Shown: positions 53,295 through 62,424 of the stretch, one piece after another
How positions within the stretch are numbered: position 1 is the stretch's first letter
Layout: each line of letters begins with the position of its first letter
Source: Clostridium sp. CM027
Lineage (GTDB): Bacteria; Bacillota; Clostridia; Clostridiales; Clostridiaceae
DNA: 64,000 nucleotides
Direction: 5' to 3'
Assembly (NCBI RefSeq): GCF_024730565.1
Contig: NZ_CP077725.1
Span: 682,001 to 746,000 of the forward strand
Notes under the pieces: model-generated
Databases searched by the model: none
Seen by the model: only the letters and a program-made list of their open reading frames with translations
Told to the model about the DNA's origin: nothing
Program-made: the position numbers and the translations under genes

Positions 53295-54529
53295 ATAACA
53301 TCCTCCTCTCCACAGAGATACTTGTAGAACATTCCTGAAGGGGGAGGCACCTGCATCGCACATTCTCTAAGATGAGTTATGTCAACTTTCACATAATGCT
53401 GAGCGGTGTTCGGATCTTTATGCCCGAGAACTTCGGTTATGACGGGATAGCTGTATCCTTCATTCAATAGAGCGGTAGCAAGGCTTGCCCTAAGAGCATG
53501 CGGTCCATGCTTTCTACCGTCTATCTGTACTCCCGCAGTCGTAAAAGCTCTTGACACTATGGGATATATTGCTCTGTCACCTAATAGCCTTATTGGTGCA
53601 TCATACGAAAGAAATAGATAGTCGCTGTTATGGTCTGATCTTCCACCGTGATGGGTATAATCCAAAATCGCATTCCTTATCTCGTCTGTAATCGTAAGCG
53701 TGAGATGTTCACTCGTCTTTACCTGTGTAATTTCAATAACGTTTGCTGTAAAATTCAGATTTTCAAAGCGAAGATTGACAATATCAGAGCTCCGAATTCC
53801 AAGCCTAGCGATTAGTAACAATATTGCATAATTCCGTTTACCATACTTGGTATTACGATCTACGGAGGAAAGAAGCCGTTCAACTTCTTCCGTAGAATAT
53901 ACTGACGGTACGGGGATATGCCTTCTAAAAGAAGGAACTGCTACACTGAAATCCCTTTTGAGAAGCTTGTGAGAATATGCATATCTGAAGAATCCTCGGA
54001 CCGTCTTTCGAAACAAATCCTTATCCGAAGCATCAATATATACGTTGTGAATGTGCTGCGGTTGCAGATCTTGAAGAGAGGTTATCCCGTGTAGCTCTAG
54101 CCACTTAAAAAAACGGGCAAGCGCCCTTGTACGAATGCGAACATCCAATGCACTTTTTAAAATGCCCCGAATATACTTATTATAGGCATTCGTAAAACTG
54201 TCAAAACAAGAATGGTCAAACTGCCCTATATCCCCAAACGCATAGCGTTCTGGCATTCTCAACAAAACATGATCAAGCCTTCGCACTTCCGACTTAAACG
54301 CTCTAAAATACTCCAGCGAGAGTGGCGGTTGTCTTCTAGAGACTTCGTCAATAAAAGCAGCCCCGATTTCTACAGAATATTTACCACCATAATTCTGTTT
54401 GGAAAACACGACCAACTGCTTGATTATGCTCCTATGTTTTCGTATTGCATTTTTACTGTACTGCTGATGTTCCATCAAGTGGAGAACTTTCTGTATCAAA
54501 TCAGTAACATCAGTTTCAAACTGAATCAT
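53291..54529 (-). CDS. RIT tyrosine recombinase, first gene
   Basis: The 412-residue protein has a long N-terminal extension. Its catalytic part has IARLGIRSSDIVNLRFENL (box I), HALRASLATALLNEG (HxxR) and LGHKDPNTAQHYVKVD (Tyr). All catalytic residues are present. It is the first gene of the trio, and codon use is less AT-biased than in neighbouring genes, suggesting transfer. Confidence 0.9.
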   Translation of the reverse strand: MIQFETDVTDLIQKVLHLMEHQQYSKNAIRKHRSIIKQLVVFSKQNYGGKYSVEIGAAFIDEVSRRQPPLSLEYFRAFKSEVRRLDHVLLRMPERYAFGDIGQFDHSCFDSFTNAYNKYIRGILKSALDVRIRTRALARFFKWLELHGITSLQDLQPQHIHNVYIDASDKDLFRKTVRGFFRYAYSHKLLKRDFSVAVPSFRRHIPVPSVYSTEEVERLLSSVDRNTKYGKRNYAILLLIARLGIRSSDIVNLRFENLNFTANVIEITQVKTSEHLTLTITDEIRNAILDYTHHGGRSDHNSDYLFLSYDAPIRLLGDRAIYPIVSRAFTTAGVQIDGRKHGPHALRASLATALLNEGYSYPVITEVLGHKDPNTAQHYVKVDITHLRECAMQVPPPSGMFYKYLCGEEDVI

Positions 54530-55267
54530 ATCTTATTCCCTCCTGTGCTTTAGTTAGTCTTATTCTTTGAATAAGCTATTATAATTTTAGCCAGAGAAGA
54601 GAATAATTATGCGATGTAATTTGAGGAATATTATTGGTATTGCAAGGCTTTTATCACTTCAATGCACAGTTGAGAATTACCTCACATAACGAATATTATC
54701 TAGCAGGTCACATAATATAAGGGTAAGTACAAAAGGACAATTAAAAGAAGGACATTCCATAGAGGTTCAGACGAGGAATATACTAGATAGATATGATGGT
54801 GCCGAAATTAGAGTAGAGCAGTATACAGGAACTACAATAGATAGACCTATATTCAATAAATTGATAGAGGATTTAAAACAGGGGGATACCTTAGTAGTTA
54901 CTAAACTAGACAGATTGGCTAGAAATACTGTAGAAGGCATTAGCATAGTTCAAGAGCTATTTAATAAAGGAATATCTGTCCATGTAATTAATGTTGGACT
55001 GCTAGAGAATACAATTATTGAACGTACCCAAACAGGTAAAGCAATTGCAAAAACTAAAGAAGGATTTAAAGAGGGTAGACCTAAGATATATACATCAAAA
55101 CAAATAAATAATGCGATTGAAATGCTAAAAAACAATTCATATACAGCAGTCGCAGAGATAACTGTAATAAGTAAGTCAACACTAATTCGAGGAGTTAGGA
55201 AAAGAAAAGTTTAATAAGTACATTGTGTAACATTGGAGATATTAAATTTGAAAAGGATGAATACCAT

Positions 55268-55297
55268 TATTTTCTGTTCCATTACTACACAACCCCC
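55268..55297 (-). repeat. Tn3-like end after the resolvase gene
   Basis: TATTTTCTGTTCCATTACTA then CACAACCCCCT; its complement begins with GGGGG as in Tn3-type ends. It lies 53 bases after the resolvase stop. Confidence 0.5.
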
Positions 55298-55317
55298 TAT
55301 AAATAGGCCCTTAGGCC

Positions 55318-55356
55318 GTCTCGCCAACATTTCCCTGAATCACACCAATAGGAATA
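55318..55356 (+). repeat. Tn3-like end related to 47024-47064
   Basis: GTCTCGCCAACATTTCCCTG then AATCACACCAATAGG resembles the complement of the right end at 47064. It is not paired with another end nearby. Confidence 0.45.
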
Positions 55357-55565
55357 AAAAAGAGTGATTTAGAACTTACCCTAGAATATAAAAAAAGTCA
55401 TTTTAGATAAATTGCTTAATCCACCTTTTCGCGAGGATAGGCAAAAACACCCTATTTATAAAAAACAAAATAGGCATGATCTAAAGTTACCCCCCCCCAT
55501 ATTTCATCTGTTTATCTGCGAAATATTGGAGGTTTTTGTCACTTCTTTATGAGTCCTTTTGGCAG

Positions 55566-57971
55566 TTAGAGCGATCCAATGACTTCAGAAATCCCACGAG
55601 CCTTTATTCTCTTCAATGGACTGATGATAGAGAACGATGCAGCTAGAATGGAAATAATGAATATCAGTACGACTTGCAATACAGGAAACTCCCAGTTAGA
55701 AATAAGTAAGGACATCAGGGTTTTCTGTAGTAGAACCCCTAGGGTGCATCCTGCTATGCAGCCGCTCACCGTATAGACGACAGCTTCTGCCAATGCCATT
55801 CTTGTGAGTTGTCTCTCAGACATGCCTATTGCACGCATAATTCCCAAATACTTAGTTTTGGATGTGATGTTGGTATTCATCGTATTGATAATGTTTAGAA
55901 TACTGATGAGTGCAATTATACCTACAAATCCGTAAATAAATACTGCGATAGTCATAAATGAGTTATTTGCTTCTGCGCTTAGCTGACGAATGTCATGTAG
56001 TGTCACTGAATTTCCGACTAACGCTTTTATTTCATTTATGGTTTGTGCTTGATTATCCTTGTTCAGTTGTATATCGATTGTCTTATAGTTAGAGGTTATA
56101 TCTCTAGTGATTTCTGTAAACTGCTTTTGGGTGGTGATAAATGTAGTTAATGTCTGTTTTTCGCTTTCATAAGGCATAGAGCTCAAGACTCCCATGACTT
56201 TATATTCTTTAGTCTCTGTAGCAGTTTTAATATAGACAGCATCACCAACTTTCAGGCTTGCGTCTGCCGCTAATTCTCCTTTTCTGTAATTTTTAACAAC
56301 GGCCACAATACCATTCTGAGCATTGAGTTCATTTTCATCCATACCTCCAGCCATTAATGATTTCTTTGCCCATTGCATTTGCATTGAATCATAGGAAACA
56401 ATCCATGACCTCTCCGTTGCAACCATAAGGCCATTGCTTTCTGTCTTGATGGGACCCATTTCCTTTTTATAGGTGTCCGTCAGCCTTGTAACGTCAAACG
56501 TAGCATACACATAGTTTGACATTCTTCCATACACCCTTTTTACACCGCCAAGCGTTGACAGTTTCTTGTATATATTTTCGCCAATACCTTGCGAGGATGT
56601 GATTGAAACGTCAGGAGTGTAGACTTCCGTAGCTTTCATTCCCAAAAAGGTGGGATTGACGATTACACTAAAACACATAAACATAATGATGCTGAGAGCA
56701 ATAGAACTAGATATCAAGAAAAGAGTTTTCTTCTTGTAAACAGCGTTGCTAATGCCAATAACAATTTCAGCGTGAAATATCTTCATAAGAAGGCCTCTCT
56801 TTGTCTTTTGGGAAATATTTGTATCCCCGCTTCCGTTCAAGGCACTTACAGGAGAAACTTTTGCAGCTTTTTTTGCAGGTAATAAGGAAGAGATAAAGAC
56901 TGTCAGAAACCCTATTACAATACCCGCGCCAATGCCGAATGCACTGAAATTAATCAATGAAATATCACCAAAAAGCTTGTTATTGTAAAATTTTATTATT
57001 GCCGAACAAATAAAGGTTATCAAAATACCGGCGAATACGCCAAGGGGGATTGCTCTCAAACTTATGGATAAGCCTTCTCTTTTTACCAAACGCTTTATTT
57101 GTGTCTGTGACGCCCCTATACATCTCAGAATTCCGAATTGGCGAACTCTTTCAATTACTGAAATGTTGAAAGTGTTATAGATCATTACAACGCTTGTAAT
57201 AAGGACGATAAAGAATAAGACGCCGCCGATAGCATACATCTTCAAAATGATATTGTTTTTTGTTTGCATCATGAGGGCTAAAAGACCTTCGTTGCGCCCT
57301 ATGCGGTCATCTACTATATTCAAAGTTTTCTTGATTTCTCCTTCAACCTGTGTGATATTTACACCATCTTTAAATAGCACAAAATATTGGCTTGATTTCG
57401 TTTTTAGCTGTTCCGACATTTTTGTTGACACGAATACAGCAGGTATAGCAGCAGCTTTGGTAGCACCCCAGTCATTGTATATACCGCTAATGATGAACTC
57501 TTGAACTGTTTCGTCTGGTAAGGTAATTGTCATTGTATCACCGATTTTATGTGCCGGCTTAGATTTTTCCATAAACCATTTTTCAAGCATAATTTCATTT
57601 TTAAAAGTCGGGTAACGGCCTTGGTTAAGATTAAAGTTGATATTTTTCGCGAAATTTTCATCTAGAGATGTGAGGGCACAGTTCTCACTGTTGATGGTTC
57701 CTTCACCAAGGTCTTTCCAGGTTCCAGCATTTTGTACATCAATACGGCTACCAATGACTTGAATCTCTCTTGGGGACGGATTTCGAATTAAAATATGGTA
57801 GTTACCTTGATCCTTTAGTACTTGTGCTTTTTCAAATTTCACCAACGCATCTACCATAGAAAAAATACCGACAACTAGTGCAACAGCCATGGCAACGCTG
57901 GTGATAGTCAGGCGCGTTTTTCGTTTATGGGCAGATAGGTATTTTGGTGCGAGCTCAAGATAGTTTTTCAT
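55566..57971 (-). CDS. FtsX-type ABC transporter permease (MacB/SalY-like)
   Basis: The 801-residue protein has an N-terminal membrane helix (ITSVAMAVALVVGIFSMVDAL), a ~220-residue extracellular domain and a first FtsX core of three helices (VLFFIVLITSVVMIYNTF...RQFGILRCIGASQTQI). A second copy follows after another extracellular domain (IYGFVGIIALISILNIINTM...KYLGIMRAIGMSERQL). This doubled layout is typical of exporters for peptides, lantibiotics or lipoproteins. It overlaps the ATPase gene by four bases and is controlled by the adjacent two-component system. Confidence 0.92.
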   Translation of the reverse strand: MKNYLELAPKYLSAHKRKTRLTITSVAMAVALVVGIFSMVDALVKFEKAQVLKDQGNYHILIRNPSPREIQVIGSRIDVQNAGTWKDLGEGTINSENCALTSLDENFAKNINFNLNQGRYPTFKNEIMLEKWFMEKSKPAHKIGDTMTITLPDETVQEFIISGIYNDWGATKAAAIPAVFVSTKMSEQLKTKSSQYFVLFKDGVNITQVEGEIKKTLNIVDDRIGRNEGLLALMMQTKNNIILKMYAIGGVLFFIVLITSVVMIYNTFNISVIERVRQFGILRCIGASQTQIKRLVKREGLSISLRAIPLGVFAGILITFICSAIIKFYNNKLFGDISLINFSAFGIGAGIVIGFLTVFISSLLPAKKAAKVSPVSALNGSGDTNISQKTKRGLLMKIFHAEIVIGISNAVYKKKTLFLISSSIALSIIMFMCFSVIVNPTFLGMKATEVYTPDVSITSSQGIGENIYKKLSTLGGVKRVYGRMSNYVYATFDVTRLTDTYKKEMGPIKTESNGLMVATERSWIVSYDSMQMQWAKKSLMAGGMDENELNAQNGIVAVVKNYRKGELAADASLKVGDAVYIKTATETKEYKVMGVLSSMPYESEKQTLTTFITTQKQFTEITRDITSNYKTIDIQLNKDNQAQTINEIKALVGNSVTLHDIRQLSAEANNSFMTIAVFIYGFVGIIALISILNIINTMNTNITSKTKYLGIMRAIGMSERQLTRMALAEAVVYTVSGCIAGCTLGVLLQKTLMSLLISNWEFPVLQVVLIFIISILAASFSIISPLKRIKARGISEVIGSL

Positions 57972-58651
57972 TTTTTAGCCCTCCCTAGTTCGGATACAAT
58001 ACCATCCTCTACGTTTAGCACCCGATCCGAGAAGGAGGCAAAACTCGGATTGTGGGTAATCATAATTAATGTCTGATTATATCTTTCGACAGAAAGCTTT
58101 AAAAGATTGATTACCTCTTTGCTGTTTTTTGTATCAAGATTTCCCGTGGGTTCGTCTGCCAGAATAATTGCCGGACGAGTTGAAAGGGCACGCCCGATTG
58201 CTACGCGCTGTTGCTGTCCCCCAGAAAGCTGGTTTGGAAGGTGGTGTTTCCTGCTGGAGAGCCCAAGTATGTCCAAAAGTTCAGCAATATATTTCATATC
58301 CGGTTTCTTGTAGTCAAGCAGCAGTGGCAACAAAATGTTCTCTTCTACATTTAATTCGGGAATTAGATTGAATGCCTGAAAAATAAACCCAATGTTACGT
58401 CTGCGGAAGACGGAGAGATTCTTTTCCTTCATGGCAGAAATGTCTTTGCCATCAAGAAATACATTTCCAGAGGTTGGAGAGTCCAATGCCCCAAGGAGAT
58501 TAAGCAGTGTACTTTTTCCTGAACCGGATGGTCCTACTATTGAGACAAATTCCCCTTTTGCAACTGAAAAAGATACCTTTTTCAGTGCGTCAACTTTCAC
58601 TTCACCCTTTCCATAAGTTTTACTTAAATTTTTGGCTATTAAAATATCCAA
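57968..58651 (-). CDS. ABC transporter ATPase (MacB/LolD-like)
   Basis: The 227-residue protein has Walker [22 protein letters not shown], the Q-loop [18 protein letters not shown], signature [17 protein letters not shown], Walker [12 protein letters not shown] and H-loop [14 protein letters not shown] start at 58651 behind AGAGGTG was preferred because the domain begins right there ([19 protein letters not shown]); the longer frame adds 32 non-conserved residues. It energises the FtsX permease encoded downstream. Confidence 0.93.
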   Translation of the reverse strand: MDILIAKNLSKTYGKGEVKVDALKKVSFSVAKGEFVSIVGPSGSGKSTLLNLLGALDSPTSGNVFLDGKDISAMKEKNLSVFRRRNIGFIFQAFNLIPELNVEENILLPLLLDYKKPDMKYIAELLDILGLSSRKHHLPNQLSGGQQQRVAIGRALSTRPAIILADEPTGNLDTKNSKEVINLLKLSVERYNQTLIMITHNPSFASFSDRVLNVEDGIVSELGRAKK

Positions 58652-58781
58652 TATAAACACCTCTTCTGAATTTTTATTAAGCTCATTTATTGAACATATC
58701 TCACCCGAAACAATGATGCACAATGTTCTAAATCTTATTATTAGCATAACAAGCTAAGCTTACAGATAGGTGTATTCTTTC

Positions 58782-60026
58782 TTACAGATTTGTAAGCTTT
58801 GGAAAAGTCAAATAGAAAGTCGTTCCTTGGTTCAACGTGCTTTCCACCGTTATAGAGCCTCCATGTTTTTCGACAATGGTTTTCGCAAGGGTAAGTCCAA
58901 TGCCGATACCATCCTTATCCTTGGAAAATCGGCTTCTATAAAATCGTTTGAAAATATAATGGATGTCCTCTGGGTGGATGCCACTACCGTTGTCTTTAAT
59001 TGTGATACAGATTAACACAGGCGTTTCGTCGCATAGAATTTGAACTTCATTTCCCGAAACGGTGTGATCCAATGCATTTTTCATAATATTACTGAAAGCT
59101 TCCAGTATCCAACCTCCATCACAATTTAACAGGGTATAGCTATTGCACATTAGCATAATTGACTTGTCCTCTGATTTTGCACGGGTGGAGAAACCTATAA
59201 CGATGCATTCTAGCAAATCTTTCATAAGGCAGTTGCTTTTCTCTAATTCGATGGTGTCAGCATCTAGCCGTGCCAATTTCAGAAGGTTCCGAATTAGATA
59301 CTCCATCCGTTCCAGTTGATTACTGCTTTTTATGGTGAAGCTGTCGACAACACCGTTGTTTATGTTTTCTTCCTGAATAATTTCATTGTACATTTTTAGC
59401 GCAGTCAATGGTGTTTTTAACTGATGTGATATGTCAGATATCGTATTCTTTAGGAACTCCTTTGTCTGCTTTTCCTTTGTTATATGGGCAGTTAGAGATG
59501 TTGCCATTACATCTATAGAGGAAAAAAGCTGAGATACAATACCTTCCTCATTGTCGCTGAAGCGGATATCTTTATTGCCATGCATAAAACTTAAGATATC
59601 CGTGTTGGCCTTTTCAAGCTTTCTGTCCTGCCGGACAAAAAAAATAAATAATGTTGAAAGCAGGAGAATCGATACAACAACGGAAAGTATCAGTACCAGA
59701 ATCTCGAGTTTCTGATGGAAACTTTGAATTTCAGGCAGAAGCTTGTTATTTATACTGTCTGTATACCCTTTAGGCTGCAAAAGCTCCCGCCCAATGGTAT
59801 AATCTTTCATACTTTTTTTACCAGTGAAGGCAGGTACAATCTGGTCTGTTGTTGCATCCTGTTGATATAAATATCCGGCAATGGCATAATCGTGTGTAAT
59901 AATTTCCTTTTTATATTGGTTTGTCATGAAATATACCATGACCTGTGTTATTAGAATGAAACACAAAAGAATTATGGATACGACTGAAAATAGTTTCCTT
60001 ATATTGTAATTAATAAAAATTCTCAT
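58782..60026 (-). CDS. sensor histidine kinase of the ABC exporter operon
   Basis: The 414-residue protein has two membrane helices (about residues 10-34 and 107-130) around a ~70-residue extracellular loop. A HAMP-like linker and HisKA with ISDISHQLKTPLTAL (His) follow. HATPase shows NIMKNALDHT, IKDNGSGIHPEDI and DGIGIGLTLAKTIVEKHGG. The loop is larger than in BceS-type kinases, so it may sense its ligand directly. It begins nine bases after the regulator gene. Confidence 0.92.
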   Translation of the reverse strand: MRIFINYNIRKLFSVVSIILLCFILITQVMVYFMTNQYKKEIITHDYAIAGYLYQQDATTDQIVPAFTGKKSMKDYTIGRELLQPKGYTDSINNKLLPEIQSFHQKLEILVLILSVVVSILLLSTLFIFFVRQDRKLEKANTDILSFMHGNKDIRFSDNEEGIVSQLFSSIDVMATSLTAHITKEKQTKEFLKNTISDISHQLKTPLTALKMYNEIIQEENINNGVVDSFTIKSSNQLERMEYLIRNLLKLARLDADTIELEKSNCLMKDLLECIVIGFSTRAKSEDKSIMLMCNSYTLLNCDGGWILEAFSNIMKNALDHTVSGNEVQILCDETPVLICITIKDNGSGIHPEDIHYIFKRFYRSRFSKDKDGIGIGLTLAKTIVEKHGGSITVESTLNQGTTFYLTFPKLTNL

Positions 60027-60035
60027 ATAATAGCC

Positions 60036-60722
60036 TCACTTTAACACACTCCATTTATAGCCTAATCGTCGTATTGTCAATAAAAATTTCGGTTTATCAG
60101 CTTTATCTTCAATTTTCATTCTTAGTCTTCGTACATAGACGGATAGGGTGTTATCATCGATGAAGTTGCCGTTATTGTCCCAAAGCTTATCCAATATAAC
60201 GTTTCTCGTGAGCACAATATTTTGATTTTGCATGAGCAGGTGCAGAAGACGGTACTCCACCGTAGTAAGTTCTATTTCTTTAGAATCCTTAAATACTCGG
60301 CTTTCGAACAGTTTGATGGTAATATCATTAGATTTCAATTCAATAGGTTCTTGGCTAGGAATGTGAGAACGGCGAAGCAAAGCATTGACTCGCGAAATCA
60401 GTTCATTTAATTTGAAAGGTTTTGTAATATAGTCATCCCCACCAATATCCAAACCCATTACAATATTGACCTCTTCATCGGAAGCCGTTAAAAATATAAT
60501 TGGTACATCGGAGGATTGCCGTACTTTCTTACAGATGTCAAAACCGCTTCCATCAGGTAAGGTCAAATCGAGTAGCAACAAATCATACTTCTTATCACTA
60601 AGCATCAAAAAGCATTCCCTTACGGTTCGTGCTAAGGCAATATGAAAGCCATTCTTTCGGAGTGAAAACTCTAGCCCATCAATAATACTCAAATCATCTT
60701 CTACCAATAAAATTGTATTCAC
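60036..60722 (-). CDS. OmpR-family response regulator of the ABC exporter operon
   Basis: The 228-residue protein has a receiver with ILLVEDDLSII, LLLLDLTLPDGSGFDI (phosphoacceptor Asp), IIFLTASDEE and DDYITKPFKL. The winged helix has LTTVEYRLLHLLMQNQNIVLTRNVILDKLWD and RLGYKWSVL. It heads the operon regulator-kinase-ATPase-permease, the usual order for peptide-sensing resistance modules, and likely controls the ABC genes through the 130-base gap before them. Confidence 0.93.
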   Translation of the reverse strand: MNTILLVEDDLSIIDGLEFSLRKNGFHIALARTVRECFLMLSDKKYDLLLLDLTLPDGSGFDICKKVRQSSDVPIIFLTASDEEVNIVMGLDIGGDDYITKPFKLNELISRVNALLRRSHIPSQEPIELKSNDITIKLFESRVFKDSKEIELTTVEYRLLHLLMQNQNIVLTRNVILDKLWDNNGNFIDDNTLSVYVRRLRMKIEDKADKPKFLLTIRRLGYKWSVLK

Positions 60723-60990
60723 TGTTGATCCCTCCCTGCTTTTTCTGTCTAATAATACTACAATGTATCAAAATTGCATAATGCCTCTTATATTATTATC
60801 GTTTCAAATTACAGAAAAAGCAATAGAACTTAATTTGAGTTTTCGTGTTTCAGCTATAAAAAAAGTGTTTTCTACCAAACTTAAAGATAAAATGGAAATA
60901 ATAATTTTTATCAAGCTATACATAAAGCCGTTTAATCAGCGCCTCATCATCCTGGCAGGTTGGTTTTGACTGACTGGTTGAAATAAGGCA

Positions 60991-61191
60991 AGGGATGAGA
61001 ATTTAGACCCATTTAAAACGTTAGAATCTGTAATGCCATGGTGCAAGCTTGTAGCCTCTGTTGAGGAAGCTAAGAAATTAGCAAGGCCCGTAAGCTATGA
61101 TTATTTTGATTTGTTGGACAGTAGATATAATCAGCTTCGTAAATATACACCTATTACGACAGTTGAAGAATTATTTAAATTTGTTGATTAA
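60991..61191 (+). pseudogene. tnpA: Tn3-family transposase fragment
   Basis: The frame RDENLDPFKTLESVMPWCKLVASVEEAKKLARPVSYDYFDLLDSRYNQLRKYTPI... matches the linker region between the DUF4158 and catalytic domains of Tn3 transposases. It is cut on both sides. Confidence 0.75.
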
Positions 61192-61244
61192 TAAATATAA
61201 CTTTAGATAATAACAATTCAAAAACAAATCACTATAATACCAAT

Positions 61245-61310
61245 TGAGTTACATTCACTTTGATGCTATTACCCATTTCTAAAGAATTGTAAATATACTC
61301 AATTTATGGT
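61245..61310. repeat. inverted copy of the repeat at 49382-49446
   Basis: Its complement has GAGTATATTTACAATTCTTT and GTGAATGTAACTCAATTGG, as at 49385-49446, with a diverged middle. Confidence 0.6.
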
Positions 61311-61426
61311 AATATGTCATAGTTAAATATATGTTTTATTAAGTTGTATTAAAAATTGAGAAAAAAGTCAAGGCAAGAGGCTGAAAAAAAGTTAATGTGA
61401 ATATATCAGCTGATGAGGGTTAAGTA

Positions 61427-61560
61427 ATGAATTATATTGAATTAAATATTGAAAACAAGTTTGAACTGCAAAGGGTTGCTAATGAAGCTTGTATGTAACT
61501 TGCTGGTTTATATAGAATTTTTTATTCTCTGGCCGGATACACAATTAAGGAATATATTCA
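61427..61560 (+). pseudogene. AraC-type HTH fragment
   Basis: MNYIELNIENKFELQRVANEACM-stop-LAGLYRIFYSLAGYTIKEYI resembles the first HTH of AraC-family regulators, in which a serine codon has become TAA. It is fused to an XRE-type regulator piece. Confidence 0.55.
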
Positions 61561-61710
61561 GTTTCATCAAGAACGATTATTTCACTTGAAAAAGGACAGT
61601 ATAACCCCTCAATTATGCTTGCATATAAGATAGCTTCCGTTTTCAACACCACTATTGAAAAATTATATTGTTTAAAGGAGAATTTAGAAAATGAAGAAAA
61701 AAATATATAA
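61555..61710 (+). pseudogene. XRE-type regulator, C-terminal part
   Basis: YSVSSRTIISLEKGQYNPSIMLAYKIASVFNTTIEKLYCLKENLENEE is the second half of the short XRE (YozG-like) HTH regulators that are usually encoded just before DUF2178 membrane genes. It overlaps the next gene by 20 bases. The first helix is missing because AraC-like sequence is joined before it. Confidence 0.75.
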
Positions 61711-62128
61711 TAAAAAGAAATTTTGGAGTGGTATAATATTTTTATTCTTAGCAGCAATTAGCATTCCAGATACAATTACGCAGTTTAATACTTTAAATCC
61801 TTTAAGAATTACCAAGTCTATTATATTAGCTATTTTTTGTATTCTATTTGGAGTTACAGAAATATGGAGAGGTTTGAGTAGCAGATGTACAAAACAGGAT
61901 GTTCAAAATGATGATGAAAGAGTAAATTTAATTAATATGAAATCAAAAACCAGTGCTTTTAATATTACACTGATCACTTGTGTTACTTTTTTAATACTAT
62001 CAATGGTTGTATGGGGAGTAACAAAAAATGATGTGTGTCTCGGCATTTTCAGTTGTTTCGGCATCATTTTTACGATTATGATGATTGCTGAAATAAGTAG
62101 TTATTTTTATCATGACAAGCGGAATTAA
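61691..62128 (+). CDS. DUF2178-like membrane protein
   Basis: The 145-residue protein has four membrane helices (FWSGIIFLFLAAISI, RITKSIILAIFCILFGVTEIW, FNITLITCVTFLILSMVVWGV, CLGIFSCFGIIFTIMMIAEI). The motif DDERVNLINMKSKTSAFNI before helix three is characteristic of DUF2178-type proteins paired with small XRE regulators. It has AAAGGAGAATTTAG upstream. Function unknown; its regulator is broken. Confidence 0.75.
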   Translation: MKKKIYNKKKFWSGIIFLFLAAISIPDTITQFNTLNPLRITKSIILAIFCILFGVTEIWRGLSSRCTKQDVQNDDERVNLINMKSKTSAFNITLITCVTFLILSMVVWGVTKNDVCLGIFSCFGIIFTIMMIAEISSYFYHDKRN

Positions 62129-62424
62129 TTTTATAATTGGGCACTTCATTAGTCCAATTTTCTTGAAAAAGATATAAAGAGAAGCAATGAAAAAGAGAAA
62201 TCTTCTAGTATTAAAACGGTAAAGTCAAATTTAGACCAAACTGAGATTTCAAAGCGAGATATATAAATGTTGATTTCTAAGCGAATTTGAATAGTAGTAA
62301 ATTTATGGTAACAATATTACTATCAAAGAATACACTGAAAATGTTATGTCATAAAAATTCATCTTATCTTACTTATATATAATAGATAAATAATTTGTAC
62401 TAAATATTATGATCATACTTTGTA
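62129..62424. other. 300-bp noncoding stretch with a gene-end relic
   Basis: LEKDIKRSNEKEKSSSIKTVKSNLDQTEISKRDI-stop (62161-62265) looks like the tail of a lost gene. The rest shows no feature. Confidence 0.3.

Larger units (their letters stand above)
51198..54718 (-). mobile_element. RIT (recombinase in trio) element
   Basis: Three overlapping tyrosine recombinase genes on one strand are bounded by inverted repeats. The left one starts TTATGTGAGGTAATTCAAAT (51198) and includes GATGAAAGCCTTGAATTACC. The right one has the complement pattern ending GAATTACCTCACATAA (54674-54689), with a further TCACATAA at 54708-54715. A 3-bp AAG occurs at both junctions. Trio organisation with end-to-end ATGA overlaps is the mark of RIT elements. 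Confidence 0.85.
51178..55214 (+). pseudogene. serine resolvase gene interrupted by a RIT element
   Basis: The first seven codons (ATG at 51178 behind AAAGGGG; MIIGYA then AG) lie left of the RIT element. The rest resumes at 54719-54721 as RVSTKGQLKEGHSIEVQTRNIL. VVTKLDRLARNTVEGI and TKEGFKEGRPKIYTSKQINNAIEML (HTH) follow to the stop at 55214. Joined, they form a full Tn3-type resolvase of about 170-175 residues with the catalytic Ser in RVST. Removal of the insert would restore the frame. Confidence 0.85.

Noticed and set aside
54212-54553. 113-codon plus-strand frame antisense to the first RIT recombinase
   Set aside because: It is a shadow of a gene with clear catalytic motifs.
60763-60969. 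68-codon frame upstream of the response regulator
   Set aside because: No ribosome binding site or recognisable domain; likely chance in AT-rich promoter DNA.
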